From Physcia stellaris (lineage: Eukaryota > Ascomycota > Lecanoromycetes > Caliciales > Physciaceae), in the NCBI GenBank assembly GCA_018902385.1, contig JABSSW010000078.1, positions 62,001 through 126,000 on the forward strand: a stretch of DNA of 64,000 bases, given 5' to 3'. Below, in pieces: positions 13,138 to 25,150 of the stretch; positions within the stretch are counted from its first letter, which is position 1; every line of letters starts with the position of its first letter. Made by a program: the position numbers and the translations under genes. Under the pieces are notes generated by a model. That model did not search any database, had not been told where the DNA came from, and saw nothing but the letters and a program-made list of their open reading frames with translations.

Positions 13138-14528
13138 ATGCCTACAGACAGCTCTGAGCCTCCTATTGACCCATACAAGGACAATCGAGTCAGTCACCAA
13201 CAGGTGCAGCTGAATGGAAGATCCTACCGTGAGTGTTCATCCAGTCCTCCTCGCATTCTCTGTCATAAGAGCTACTGGACTATTTCGACGTCTTACACTG
13301 GCATCGTAGACTACGTGCTAGGTATCCCAGACGGCGAGCCACGCGGTACAGTCTTTCTTGTGCACGGCTTCCAGGACCTCTGGTACGGGTGGCGACATCA
13401 AATCCCCGCTCTACTAATTCTCGGCCTGCGCGTGGTCGCCATCGATTGCCTAGGCTATGGGGGCACGGTCTGTCTTCACATCACATCTAGAACCTGTCTC
13501 TGCTGACAAGCCTCCCGAATCCTGAAGGAAGCGCCAAGGGTTCCTCCCGAGACAATGGACCTGTACGGGTTCAAGCGCTGCGCCGATGATATCGCCGAAC
13601 TAGCAAAGCAGATGCATCTCTCTAACATAATCTTAGGAGGCCACGACTGGTGAGTGTTGTGACCCGACCACACCCAGTGATTTACGATTAACATGTCGTT
13701 CACCATCGCAAGGGGTGGAATGATCGTATCAAGAGTCTACCTCTACCACCCGAATCTCGTCAAAGGAATATTCAGTCTAGGAACGCCCTATCTACCTCCC
13801 GATCGCGAATGGCTCGATTTCGACGCAATGATAGTCGAAAAGCCGACCTTTGAGTACCAGCGTAACTTCGGGAGCCAAGACTTTGAGGATCATTTGCAAT
13901 CGAAGGACGCTATCCATGACTTCTTCAACGCCACTTTTGGAGGACGGGGACCGAATGGCGAATTGGGGTTCTCTACTAAAGGAGTTTTGGTGGAAAATTG
14001 GAAAATCCTAGAAGAGGGTACTCAGTTGAGCAAAAAGGTAGGGAAGATGGTCGGGCCCTTTCTGTTTGCTAGTACGCTGAGATCTGTTACCAGGAGATAG
14101 AATATTACGTTGATCAATATGCTCGGAATGGTCTCCATGGCCCGCGTATGTCTCTCGACTTCCGGCTGACTCCTTTTTCTGGTTTGCTAATACTTCCGTA
14201 GTCAATTGGTATCGCAACCGACGTCAGAACTATGAAGATGAGGAATCGTACGTCCAAACCCGTTGCAATAAAAACCACTATTCTTCCCCACTCATCGCTT
14301 TCCAGGCTCTCTCCAACCTCGACGATACAAGTGCCCTACCTTTTTGTGCAATCGCTCAAGGATCCATTCTTACCACCTAGCATGAGCGAAGGCATGGAGA
14401 GATACATCCCAAATCTCCGCAGACGGGAGGTTGATTCTGGTCACTTTTGTCATGTGCTGTGTCCGCTTGTAGTCAACCAACACATTGTAGAGTGGCTGAA
14501 AGAGGTGGTTATTAGCAGCGATGGTTAG
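13138..14528 (+). CDS. Alpha/beta-hydrolase, soluble epoxide hydrolase type
   Basis: Seven exons: 13138-13228, 13310-13467, 13528-13649, 13713-14037, 14094-14145, 14202-14247, 14306-14528, giving 338 residues. All phases close. The order of motifs matches epoxide hydrolases: oxyanion HGFQDLWYGWR near residue 65-75, nucleophile Asp123 in GGHDWGG, charge-relay Asp284 in SLKDPFLP, and His311 in DSGHF. The lid region contains NWYRNRR, which supplies a candidate ring-opening Tyr. The enzyme would hydrolyse an epoxide to a diol in the cytosol; haloalkane dehalogenase is a less likely alternative. It shares a divergent promoter with the methyltransferase. It is intact. Confidence 0.88.
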
Positions 14529-15000
14529 GGGGTTGTTTTTATCAGGGTATGAATGCTACTGGTCAATTACTGCTCACATTGAAGGTCCTTCGTTGCGGAA
14601 GTGACCATGCATGAGGGTCTTGGCTCCGCTTTCGTGGGGTCCTCGCGTTTTCCCAAAGAAAAGCAAATGCGATTTTGTCTTTGACGGAAACCTTGATTTC
14701 TTTGGGAAGTTCTATCGCAAGGATTCACGGACAAAGCGGCGCAGCAAGTTAAATTTGACGGCAGAATATCGCCTTCGGGTGACTAAGGGTAATAAGATCG
14801 TAACCTTTTTTGCACTGAAAGAACCCATTTCTCTGTCGTTTGAGCGTCCCACATCATTTGCCTCTTTGATAGAAAATCCGCGAAGAGAAAATATAGAGAG
14901 GAAACAACAAGACGAGGACATCAAAACATCAACAACATGACACAACTCGATATATTTCAAAACTCCTAAAGACCCAAACCCACTCCCCCACAAACCAAAG
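14529..15000. other. Intergenic
   Basis: Between the epoxide hydrolase stop and the 3' end of the convergent RING gene. One open frame (14611-14940, plus strand) has no recognisable features. I see nothing else. Confidence 0.4.
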
Positions 15001-15966
15001 CTACAAACCCAGCAGTTTCGAAAGGGGCGTCTCCGCGAAAAGCGCGATCGGCCTTCGACACAGCGGACACGACCGCTGTTTCCAATCCCCAATCATGATC
15101 CCCAGACACTTCTCCCCAAGCACATGTCCACAACCCAACCTAACAGCCTCCTCCCCCTCAGCCTCCCCCTCCCCATAAACCTCGCGACAAATCCCGCACT
15201 CCCTATCCTCAACTTCCAACCCCTTCACATCAACCTTCGGCAACGCCTCCACAAACCCCCTTACCATTTCCGCCGTGAAAGCCGGCTTATAGCACCGATT
15301 CTCACACTCCTCGATCTCGATGTCGAAGTTGGGCGGAGATTGCGAGACAGTCGTGATCCAGACGTGATCCATCAGATTCGCGATATTCCTCCCTGGATCG
15401 GACACCCAAACACCTCCCTGAACACGGCGTCCGGGACAGCGAGGAGGGAGCCGATCAGGTTCTGGCCCCAACCATGCAGGAACGCGCCGGCGAGAGCGAG
15501 GAGCGGGAACTCGGTCCTTGGGGCAATGTAGATGGTCACGGTGATTAGATCCGTGAGCAAGTGGCTGAGGTTTTCGGATATGCTGGGCGGTGCCTGCTCT
15601 AGGAAGGCGGCGATTTGGGATAGGAGGGGGATGAGGGGGGAAGATGGTGCTGATGAGGGATACGGCGGTTTGTTGGAGGTTGTGCACTAGGTTGCCGTCT
15701 TGGATGAAGGGGATTGGTGTTATGAGGGCGGTTATCTGTGGGGGGAAGTAGGATGGGATGATGGTTTGCGAGTTTGGGGGGATGGCGCCTAGTAAGTGGA
15801 TTTCGGAGGGGTCGATGGTCTCGAGCGTGTAGAGGTGTTCGATGATTGCGTTTAGGCGGGACGGTTCGTGTTCGATTGGTTCTGGTGGTTCTGTGTGTGT
15901 GGTCGGTTGCCAAGTTTGGGCATCTTGGGATGATTCGGTTGTGGTGATGCGGTTGGTGTCTGTCAT
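15001..15966 (-). CDS. RING-type zinc finger protein (short paralog)
   Basis: Single-exon, 321 codons, start at 15966. The C-terminus holds a RING-like finger: CGIC, then LGCGHVLGEKC, then CPLCRRPI, followed by a PLSKLLGL tail. One canonical Cys in the C-x-H-x2-C part is Gly, as in many fungal relatives. It may be an E3 ubiquitin ligase-like protein. The N-terminal half aligns by eye with one copy of the helical module found in the longer paralog at 25.7-27.3 kb. Between about 15390 and 15640 the similarity to that paralog continues in a different frame (through LLTDLITVTIYIAP and WGQNLIGSLLAV). Thus two compensating one-base shifts, one in a G6 run (15635-15640) and one near 15387-15393, scramble about 80 residues of the literal translation. 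Confidence 0.75.
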   Translation of the reverse strand: MTDTNRITTTESSQDAQTWQPTTHTEPPEPIEHEPSRLNAIIEHLYTLETIDPSEIHLLGAIPPNSQTIIPSYFPPQITALITPIPFIQDGNLVHNLQQTAVSLISTIFPPHPPPIPNRRLPRAGTAQHIRKPQPLAHGSNHRDHLHCPKDRVPAPRSRRRVPAWLGPEPDRLPPRCPGRRVQGGVWVSDPGRNIANLMDHVWITTVSQSPPNFDIEIEECENRCYKPAFTAEMVRGFVEALPKVDVKGLEVEDRECGICREVYGEGEAEGEEAVRLGCGHVLGEKCLGIMIGDWKQRSCPLCRRPIALFAETPLSKLLGL

Positions 15967-18265
15967 TGTGACTTGGCTAAGCGACTGATTTGAATTACTT
16001 CTCGAGTAATTGAAGTTAGTCGCTATCGGGTCTTTTCTCTATCTCTAGTTCAAGTGCCTGAGGTAAAGCGGATCTGCAGAGACTGGAAAGAGGTGACCGG
16101 AGTTTTTAAGCAGTGCTTTGATCTGAATATTTGGGACAAAGACATGGTGCTTATGACAAGAGACGTTGACAATCTCTTTCATCCCTTTCAAGAGTTCAAA
16201 TTCAATGGGACAAGGCCTTTGTCTCGACTAATTTCCTCTCCTCCATATCCCCTTTGTGGAAAAGGTCGAAGGAAGTCTGACGATATGAGGTACTCCAATT
16301 CGGTGATATCAAAACCACATGAAGTCCTAAAAATGAGAGACACTGTACATTTGGGTTTTCTAAGAAGAAATAAGCCATCTTCGCCTGCTCCAAAATTGAT
16401 CTTAAGTATCTTTTCGACACATCTTCTCGATACACAAATTGTCGTTTGAATGGGTTAGCGTTGCTGCAAGTGCTACCTTGGGTTAGCCCACGGCTCATTG
16501 GCTCATTTCCTTGGTGCGCGTGTGGCCATTTTCGTTGTCACGAATGTCAGCACCGGCCTTTCAAAACGGGTTCTGGCAACCTCACTAATTTGGGAAAAAA
16601 GATCTGTGAAGAGGACCCCAAACGGCATCGCCCAAGAGCAGATCGTGCTAGTGGGGATATCTAAAGCTGTTCTCTTCTGTAAGGTGCATTTGAGTATTGC
16701 CATTTTGGGTATTGCTTAGCGACTTCGATGCTTGTAGCAAAGGTCCGAACAATGACTGAGCCTACGTAGTATGACGTGACTAGTCTTGCATTAATCTTGA
16801 AGACGGATTGAGTGGATGATGAAAGCTTGCAAATAAATAATTAGACTAGAGAATTCAAGAAATGGGATGAGGGAAGACAAGCATGAACGAGCTGAGAAAG
16901 CAAAAGATTGCAGGCAATAAGAAGAGTGGTGACAACCTTCGCTGAATTGTCTCGTCAGAGTATCTTTAAATCCATAGCGGACATTGAGTCTGAGCGCTTA
17001 CGAATGTCACTACGTTTTCGGGGCAAAGGTGAAGTCCTTTGTTCCGACGATATAAAAGGACTATGGATAATTCTATGAGATAGAGAAACTCAGATAGATA
17101 ATATTTAAACCGAAAGTGCTGAACTATACCTGATAGAATGTTCGTCTGGATGAGTACATATCTTAGCCGACCAAGCCTCAAGGCGAAACTTATCATTTTA
17201 GGTGGAAAAATCTGCTACTATCAGGCGCTTAGATGGTTGACGCCAGAAAATCGGAATTTCTTTCCACATTGCAAAAATATCGGGGCTGCAACTGCTCATC
17301 CATTATAGACAACTCAACGATCTTTCTTCTTTTGAACATCCGGTGGGCGTAGTCAAATACCTCTATTACACTTAATGCTGGAAATGGTCTCTGTCATCCC
17401 TCTGAGTCTCTAGTGGTTGAATGATAAAGCATGGTTAATCAGAATAGAACACCTCGTAGAAATTCAATTTGCGATTAGCTTGAATACCTTCGCGAGGGGT
17501 ATGGGGATTGACGGAATGATGCGAAACGTTCAGAATCCTTTTTCGATGAAACTCTCGAATGGTGATATCGTAGGTCTAATGATAGAAGAAGATAACATAC
17601 CATTCTCTTCAGCACACCTCGAGGATATTGCACCATCCTTAGCTGAAAGGACTGAGCAGAAGCCTTCTACAACGCTACGAAGTGGATAACGCTCAATGAT
17701 TTCCACAAGTTGTTCGGTGCCTACGTCAACGTCAGACATACACAACAAGTGATTCGAGCTCTTGGTAATTACGAATGATTCATCGGCAATGAAGTTTAGA
17801 CTTCCATTGACCTCAGAACGCAGGGTGCTGGGAAAGGCGGTGATTGTTAAAGTCGATTTCGGTCTCCCTGTGTTGGCATCCGGTGTCGTGAGAGAAAAGC
17901 GGCTTCTCAGCGATGGATGGAAATGAGACACCTACCTAGATAGGCTTTTCGCCGACTGTGATTCTATTGTAAGGCTGTTTGACAATATAAGTCACGGTCT
18001 CAGCTTGGATAAGTTCTTACCATATAAGACGACCTATGAGAAAATTAGAAAACTGTTCGCCCAGCCGGATTTGAGCGATGATACGGCCGTTCAGTGTTAA
18101 TCTATCAAGCTGTTCGTAATATTTCAGTAATATGGCCGTTGCTTATCCAACTCATGTTCTATTAAATATAAAGCAAAGCATGTCAGGCCACCGTTAATGG
18201 AAAAATATGCAAATCAGTTCAGATAACAGATCGTACCAATTACAGATCTATAAGTTATAAGAACC
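15967..18265. other. Intergenic; no supported gene
   Basis: 2.3 kb without a gene I can defend. Open frames at 16054-16449 (plus, GTG-started), 16202-16498 (minus) and 17530-17931 (minus, 133 codons) overlap each other or lack domains. The last could be a remnant or short lineage-specific gene. From about 16800 on, the region is moderately AT-rich but keeps CC and GG, so it is not the same kind of island as 1-8408. Confidence 0.4.
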
Positions 18266-21200
18266 TCAGATCCGATGAGCTTCGAATCCATAGCTCTTCA
18301 GAAGTCTGACGACGTCTAAGAAGTTCTGATTTGCTGCCACAGCAAGCGCTTGCTTGCCCCAAAAGGTATCGCGCTCCTTTTGAGCTCCACGCTCTAGTAG
18401 CAGTTGTACTATCTCGGTGTAGCCGAATAGGGCTGCATAATAAAGAGGCGATCTCCCCTCTGGATCTCTTCTATCGCTTATATCTGCACCATGATATAAC
18501 AGCAGCTTGACAACGGACACTTGTCTGTCACGAACTGCTACCTCGAGCGCTGTGTAACCATTCATCCCTACGATGTGTAAATCAGCACCATAGTCCAGAA
18601 GGACTGCAACTACCTCAACATGGCCGCGACCAGCACCGATATGTAATGGTGTGACCCATTGACATTCATAGACTTCACGGGGTTTGAGTAAGTTGTGGTA
18701 ATCAACTTTGTATATGTAGGCTGTATCGGCGATCTTCGCATGCACAGAAGCACCTCGTCCTAGCAGTATCGTGACCATGTCGATGTCCCCGTTGTTAGCG
18801 GCATGGTGTAAGGCTGTCCTACCTTCGTGATCAGGTAGTGAGATATTCAAGTTTGGATCTTTGAGCAGTAAATGACTGCGTGTTCGATCACTCGTGGCAA
18901 CAGCGTTGCGAAATTGTGCCGCCCTTAATAAACGCTCCTCGCTGAAACGTTCAGAAAAAGAGGCGCGTCCAAGAAGATGGTTGATCACTTGTTCATGGCC
19001 ACCGGCTGCCGCATGCTGAAGCGGCGTCCAATGCTTATTGTCCTGTAAATCAACAGTGGCACCACGATCTATTAAGATCATGACAGCATTTGAAAAGCCT
19101 CTGCACGCAGCTTCATGCAGAGCAGTACGTCCTCGATCATCAACGACGTCCAATAAGCACCGCTTAGACGAAAGGAGCACCACAATGTCTTCATTGTATG
19201 TATGGTGGAGGCAGACGTGCAGGGCAGTTTCACCTGCATGGTTTTGGGCAGCAGAGTCCGCTTCATGGTCTACTAGAAACCGGACCACTTCCGTATGTCC
19301 ACGAAACGCTGCCCAGTGAAGCGGTGTGTATCCACTGTGTGTCTTCCGGTTCGGGTCTACATGACAACGCAAAAGAAAGCTCACAGCTTCTAGAGAGCCA
19401 TGTCGTGCCGCTACATGAAGCGCAGTTGTCCCATTCGGCTCTGCATAATTCAAGTCAACTCCTTTCTGGACTAACAACTCAATAACTGAGACCGGTAGGG
19501 GGTTTGCCATCAGTCTCCACATTATTGAATCAATTTCTATGTCGAGCTTCTCGATCGTTAGCTCAACCAGACTCGGATCTCCGTTGCACACAGCGGCTTC
19601 AAGATAGTCGCCCCGCCCCCCAGAAGCTGCTCCCTTTTCAAAAAGAAGCCTTGCCATCGAGTCATCTCCATTTGATAAAGCGTATGTAAGAGCAGCGGAT
19701 CCTTGCGTTGTTAGATCGGCTCCGTGCTGGATGAGGGCATCGACGATATCAAGATGCTGGTTTCTGGTTGCTGCGACTAGTGGAGATTCGCCTCTAATAT
19801 CTTCTCTATGGACATCTGCCCCAGCAGCCAACAAGATCTGAACTGTATCCATCTCGCCTGCTGCAGCTGCCCAGTGTAAAGCTGTTTCACCAGCACTGTC
19901 ACTGGCTTTATGATCTTGATGGTCGTCCAGTAGTTGCCTCACAACTTTAGTCAGACCCAAATCAGCAGCTAGTGCTAACATCGGCACGTCTCTGCGGTAG
20001 TTTTGGGACCAGCTTGGCGATCGATACAGTCTTCGGTCAATTTTCGTCGAGCTTGTGAAAATTTGAATGGTACTTCCTCTCAGGTTTGCGTTCTGGAGAA
20101 ATTGTACAATTTTGTCATTACACGATTCCTCAGGTAGCCCTCGTGTATGTTTGCCCCAGTTTAGTGCTGCATATGCGACGAATGGGTATTTCTCCAATCG
20201 GAGGTGCAAAGTTGCATTGTTCTCACACGGTCCGTGGCTGAAAACGTCCTGGGATAGATATGCGATGCAGGCTGAAGAGACTTTCTTCTGAGCAACGTCA
20301 CGGTCGACTATTGGATTCCTCTCAAAGTACTCTTGAGTCGTGTAGTGGACAAGACGAATTATGTTGCTCTCTTTATCTTTAGCCACAAGTCTGATAATAG
20401 CATTGTCAGAGTTTGTATTACTGCGTTTGGTATTCATTTGCTATCTCTGGTCATGACAAGGAGACAAATCGAATGAGCGAAGATGTATAGAAAATCGATT
20501 CTACTTACCCAGCACAAACTGAGATTAGGATATCTTCATCGGGCAAGTCTTCATCATCGATGTCCACCCCTGTCTCAAGATCTAACGATGCAACGGCATG
20601 TTGGAGCTGTGTGATGGTAAGAGGGCTTGCGGCATATGAAACCCACATCAAGACTTGCTCGGCGAGAGACGCATCTTCTCTATTTTGATCGTAGATCCTT
20701 TGTAACGCCTCTTTATATGTCGTATCGAGCTCTTTGGGAAGATTTTGTAGACTGAGTCGAAGCGCCTTGCGCGTATGTTTCGCTGCAAGAGCGGCAAGGT
20801 GTAGTTGCGCTAAAAGGAACCTACGATCGAATCAACAACGTTGAAGACATGATCAGCAACTGCAGGAAAAAAAAGCCTGACATGTAATGTCACCGGAATT
20901 AAAGTCAATCACCGAGCTTGCACCTGGAAAGAAGATATATATACTGACATTCCATCCGATTTTCCAACTACGGTCTCGGAAATCAGCTGTAGAAGGCTTG
21001 GATCCGCTGCAATATGCTTTAATAACCGTGGCTCTTCAGATATACGACTCTCAAGATGACGCCGAATGTCTTCATTAGTAGCTCGAATCTCCAGATGAAA
21101 ACAACCTTCAAACTGGCGCTCTATTTCAGTCAAGCGTCTTGATGTGTAAAGAAAGCGAACATTCGGTAGTAATTCCCTAAGCTTCGTGATAAGAGTGTTC

Positions 21201-22413
21201 CTTGTGCCATCATCTTCTCTGGACTCATCCAAAGCGTCAATCACGAAAAACACCGTGGAGAAGTGTGACAGTACTTGATTGAGTAGATCAAGAAGCTCTG
21301 CTTCAAGCGGCGGTCTTCCTTGTTCCTTATTTTGATCATAGAGCGAGCGAAGAGCCTCGGGCATGGGACTTCCCCGTTGGAGCAGCTGCTGGATAAGGCT
21401 GGAGATGAGGTCTTTACAAGTCTGATGCAGTCGCTCCTTATAATTGCAGTATATATAGGCAACCGCGGCTGTGTGACTTCTACAATATACGTCAAGATGT
21501 TCCACGATTATGGAACTGCCCTTCAAGTAAGCGTCGTCTGTGATACCGTCGAAAAACCTACGCTAGTATTGTCTTACCCGCACCAGCTGACATATGTTTA
21601 GAATAGCTTCTTGCTGCGGATTAAAACTACTTACGGATCCCATAGCACCAAAGAACATTGTTGGAGCTACTTCGCCACGACTGGAATTCAGCAGTCTCAA
21701 AGAGCCACAGACCAGTATCTTTGGTCCTCGTGCCGAGGATATCCTGTTGTCGTGCCGTGAAGTTGAGCGGAGAAAGCCAGTTAATGATGTTTGTGTCTTC
21801 CTGGCTTTCGACGCTCCTACGATCGTCTGCACAGTCTATTAATCTTAACCGAATCCCAATTCTTTCGCTTTAGACTTACTCTCCTGCCGTATCTCCATAG
21901 ATGTCATTTTAGCCCCCAATTCTCTCACACCAGTCTTTATTGATAGAGAGAGAGCACTGAATATTATCAACCGTGAGTCTCTCTATAGAATCGCGGGAAT
22001 TACATGTTGTCATTTGATATTGCAAGATTGAAGGCCGTCTTTTGACGCTCAATCGTACTGATAATCTCATTGACTTCTTCTTTGCTAAAAGGCCACAAGA
22101 CAGCCTTAGAGATTTGCTTAAGCCGACGACTAGGTGCCAATTTTCTCTCGAGCTGTTCCAGCGCTTTCGTTAGTTGTTCCAAAGGACCACCAGGAATGTC
22201 AAGCGACCCGATAGAAGCCAGGTCTTTCTTCAGGAATTCTGCATCATCCATTCGGTCTTGCAGCATCTCCAGGAGACAATTAGTTCCTCGAAGCTCGTCA
22301 CGAAGTCTGATCCGATCCTCCGAACCACTTTTGACTTCTTTAAGGTATTGAGCTACCTTTGTCGATAGCTGGATCAGTGCAGCGAGACTCGCAGCAAAGC
22401 TCACCGGATCCAT
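18266..22413 (-). CDS. NACHT-ankyrin NLR (STAND) protein
   Basis: Seven exons, minus strand: 22413-22004, 21956-21880, 21826-21635, 21586-21562, 21515-20949, 20820-20509, 20390-18266. Together 3,708 nt, 1,235 residues, all phases closing. I chose MDPVSFAAS (22413) over an upstream in-frame ATG because fungal STAND N-terminal domains start this way. Order: helical N-terminal domain (1-165), linker, NACHT with Walker A GIPGAGKT (225-232, built from a 25-nt exon) and Walker B FFVIDALDES (Asp328/331), winged-helix region (about 430-640, with HYTTQEYFE), then about 15 ankyrin repeats (660-1235). Such proteins act in fungal self/non-self recognition and programmed cell death. The repeats keep the TALHxAA and GADV consensus. 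It borders a mutated repeat block. No partner effector gene was identified. Confidence 0.9.
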
Positions 22414-23039
22414 GGCTCTAACGCGATGGTCCAACTGGTGAAAGATTGTATGTTCAGCGGAGTAGCCTAGACTCTTTGGGTAAAACATGCGTGAAGCTGG
22501 CTCAGAAAGCTAATCAGCCTACCTAGTGGAGAAACAGCAGTGCCAATCTTCCGAGAGTGTTTGCCTAAACCAGGATTCGTTCATCATCTTGGAGGGTTTG
22601 TTGAGTTTCATTAATGTCGGCTGGGTACGCTCGCGAAGATCTTGGACCGGAGCACGCTCGATCAATCCTATGAGAGCCCAGAATAGGCTGTCCCCGTCGA
22701 CAGGAAGAGTCACTTGATGCCCAGGTTGATGGACCGGAGAGCATCTCCTTCAGGCTTCAGCTCAGCTGAAAGATGTCAGCCTCGCTTCAAAGTCGGGCCG
22801 AGCCGCAGAAGATATTGTCTAGCTTCTTTGAGGTTAGTCGTTTCAAGCTTCACTCGCCTACTCGTAGGGATCAAGATTGTTCGACTTTGAGTTGTGGGTA
22901 TTCTCGAGACGATGACAAGATATGCGCATGGACCTGACTTTGAAGCTAATATCTTTCACAACTTGACCAATTGTGTGTCCGTCAGGTTTCGACACTCAAT
23001 TTTTTGTCCCAAGACGACAGCTGTGCCCGTTCATACATC
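22414..23039. other. Intergenic, 5' flank of NLR
   Basis: Normal-composition sequence upstream of the NLR. A minus-strand frame at 22519-22713 has no recognisable features. It ends where the AT-rich repeat block begins. Confidence 0.4.
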
Positions 23040-25150
23040 AATAAGTTTATTGATCAATCAACGTACGTTCATTCGTTAATCAACGCGTTCATTGCTCAAT
23101 GAACAAATATTGATCAATAAACGCGTTCATTGATCAATATTCAGATCATTGACAAATCATCTCGTTTATTGTCAAATCAACGTGTTTATTATTGCTGCTT
23201 TTACTTCGCAGAAATCTCGCATACGAACTAAGACAAAAAGAACATGAAAATTTTGCAATTTGCAATCGAAGTCGTTGATGTCGCTTCAAATCTCGTTTCG
23301 AATTCTCGATAAATCAAGAAATCTCGTCGTTTTGACGATTTTTTACAAAAACATGTGTTGTGCAACTATAGACATGACAAAAACTTCGTTGCAAAAAAAG
23401 AAATTTCGCTGCACAATATCGACGAAAAATTTGCGAAAAAAATTTCGCTGCATAATATCGACGAAAAATCTGCAAAAAATCTGCGAAAAAGTTGTGTGTT
23501 CGTTTATACATCAATAAATTTATTGATCAATCAACGTACGTTTATTTGTCAATCAACGCGTTCATTGATCAATGAACAAATGTTTGTCAATAAACGTGTT
23601 CATTGATCAATATTCAAATCATTGACAAATGATTTAATGTATTGTTCAACGCACGAAAATGTTGCTGTTTCAACGCATGCTGTTTTTGTGATTTGACGTA
23701 TTAATTGAAAATCGATTTTTTTGCAAATTTTTCGCAAATTTCTCATCGATATTGTGCAACGAAATTTTTTTCGACAAATTTTTCGTCGATATTGTGCAAC
23801 GAAATTTTTGTCATGTTTATACAATTGCACAACGCATGTTTCATCGCAAATGATCGTTGATTTCAATGAATTTGAATGAACATTAATGAATTTGAATGAA
23901 CATTTGTATTCGTTGATTGATCAATGACGAACATTGATCAATCAACGTCGTTCGTTTATCAATCAACGTTTGTTGATCAATAAACGCGTTCATTGATCAA
24001 TATTCAAATTATTGATAAATCGTTTCGTTTATTGTCAAATCAACGTGTTTATTATTGTTGTTTTTATTTTGCAAAAATTTCGCATACGAATTAAAACAAA
24101 AAAAACATAAAAATTTTGCAATTTGCATTCGAAATCGTTTCATTCAAATTTATCACAATTCATTAATGTTCATTCAAATTCATTGATGTTCATTCAAATT
24201 CATTGATGTTCATTCAAATTCATTGATGTTCATTCAAATTCATTGAAATCAACGATCATTTGCGATGAAACATACGTTGTGCAATTGTATAAACATAACG
24301 AAAATTTCGTTGCACAATATCGACGAAAAATTTGTCGAAAAAAAAATTTCGTTGCACAATATCGATGAAAAATTTGCGAAAAATTTGCAAAAAAATCGAT
24401 TTTCAATTAATACGTCAAATCACAAAAACAACATGCGTTGAAACAACAACATTTTCGTGCGTTGAACAATACATTAAATTATTTGTCAATAATTTGAATA
24501 TTGATCAATGAACGCGTTTATTGACAAACATTTGTTTATTGATCAATAAACGCGTTGATTGACAAATGAACGTACGTTGATTGATCAATAAATTTATTAA
24601 TGTATGAACGAACACAACATCAATAAACTTGAATGAACATCAATGAATTTGAATGAATATCAATGAACTTAAATGAACATTAATGAATTGTGATGAATTT
24701 GAATGAAACGACTTCGAATACAAATTGCAAAATTTTTATGTTTTTTTTGCTTTAATTCGTATGCGAAATTTTTGCAAAATAAAAGCAACAATAATAAATA
24801 CGTTGATTTGACAATAAACGAAACGATTTGTCAATGATTTGAATATTGATCAAAAAACGCGTTTATTGATCAACAAACGTTGATTGATAAACGAACGACG
24901 TTGATTGACCAATGCTCGTCATTGGCCAATCAACGGGTACAAGCTGACTTTCAGCTAGTACGTCAGATCACAAAAGCAGCATGCGTTGAAACAACAACAT
25001 TTCCGTGCGTTGGGCAATACACTAGATCGTTTGCCAATGATCTGAATATTGGCCAATGAACGCGTTTATTGACCAATATCTGTTCATTGACCAACGAACG
25101 ACGTTGATTGGCCAATGCTCGTCATTGGCCAATCAACGGGCACAGGTGCT
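23040..25150. repeat. Composite palindromic repeat block, mutated
   Basis: Several copies of one repeat family in both orientations. Arms of about 370 bp at roughly 23507-23885 and 24237-24607 are reverse complements around a 350-bp spacer. A second pair, about 23880-24130 and 24690-24930, is also inverted, and 23040-23300 is a direct copy of that second unit. The copy at 24945-25145 is much less mutated and keeps CC/GG. Units are built from many short palindromes (ATTGATCAAT, in the cleaner copy ATTGGCCAAT) and CAACG/CGTTG words. No open frame with a domain. It is probably a non-autonomous, hairpin-forming element that inserted into itself. Confidence 0.75.
24141..24246 (+). repeat. 20-bp tandem repeat
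   Basis: About five head-to-tail copies of a 20-bp unit, CATTGATGTTCATTCAAATT, nearly perfect from 24175 on. Degenerate inverted copies occur near 23865-23900 and 24610-24690, in the matching positions of the palindromic block. Confidence 0.85.

Noticed and set aside
23040-25150. CRISPR-like appearance of short repeats separated by variable sequence
   Set aside because: Repeats are palindromic, in both orientations and irregularly spaced; the genome is a fungus with introns.
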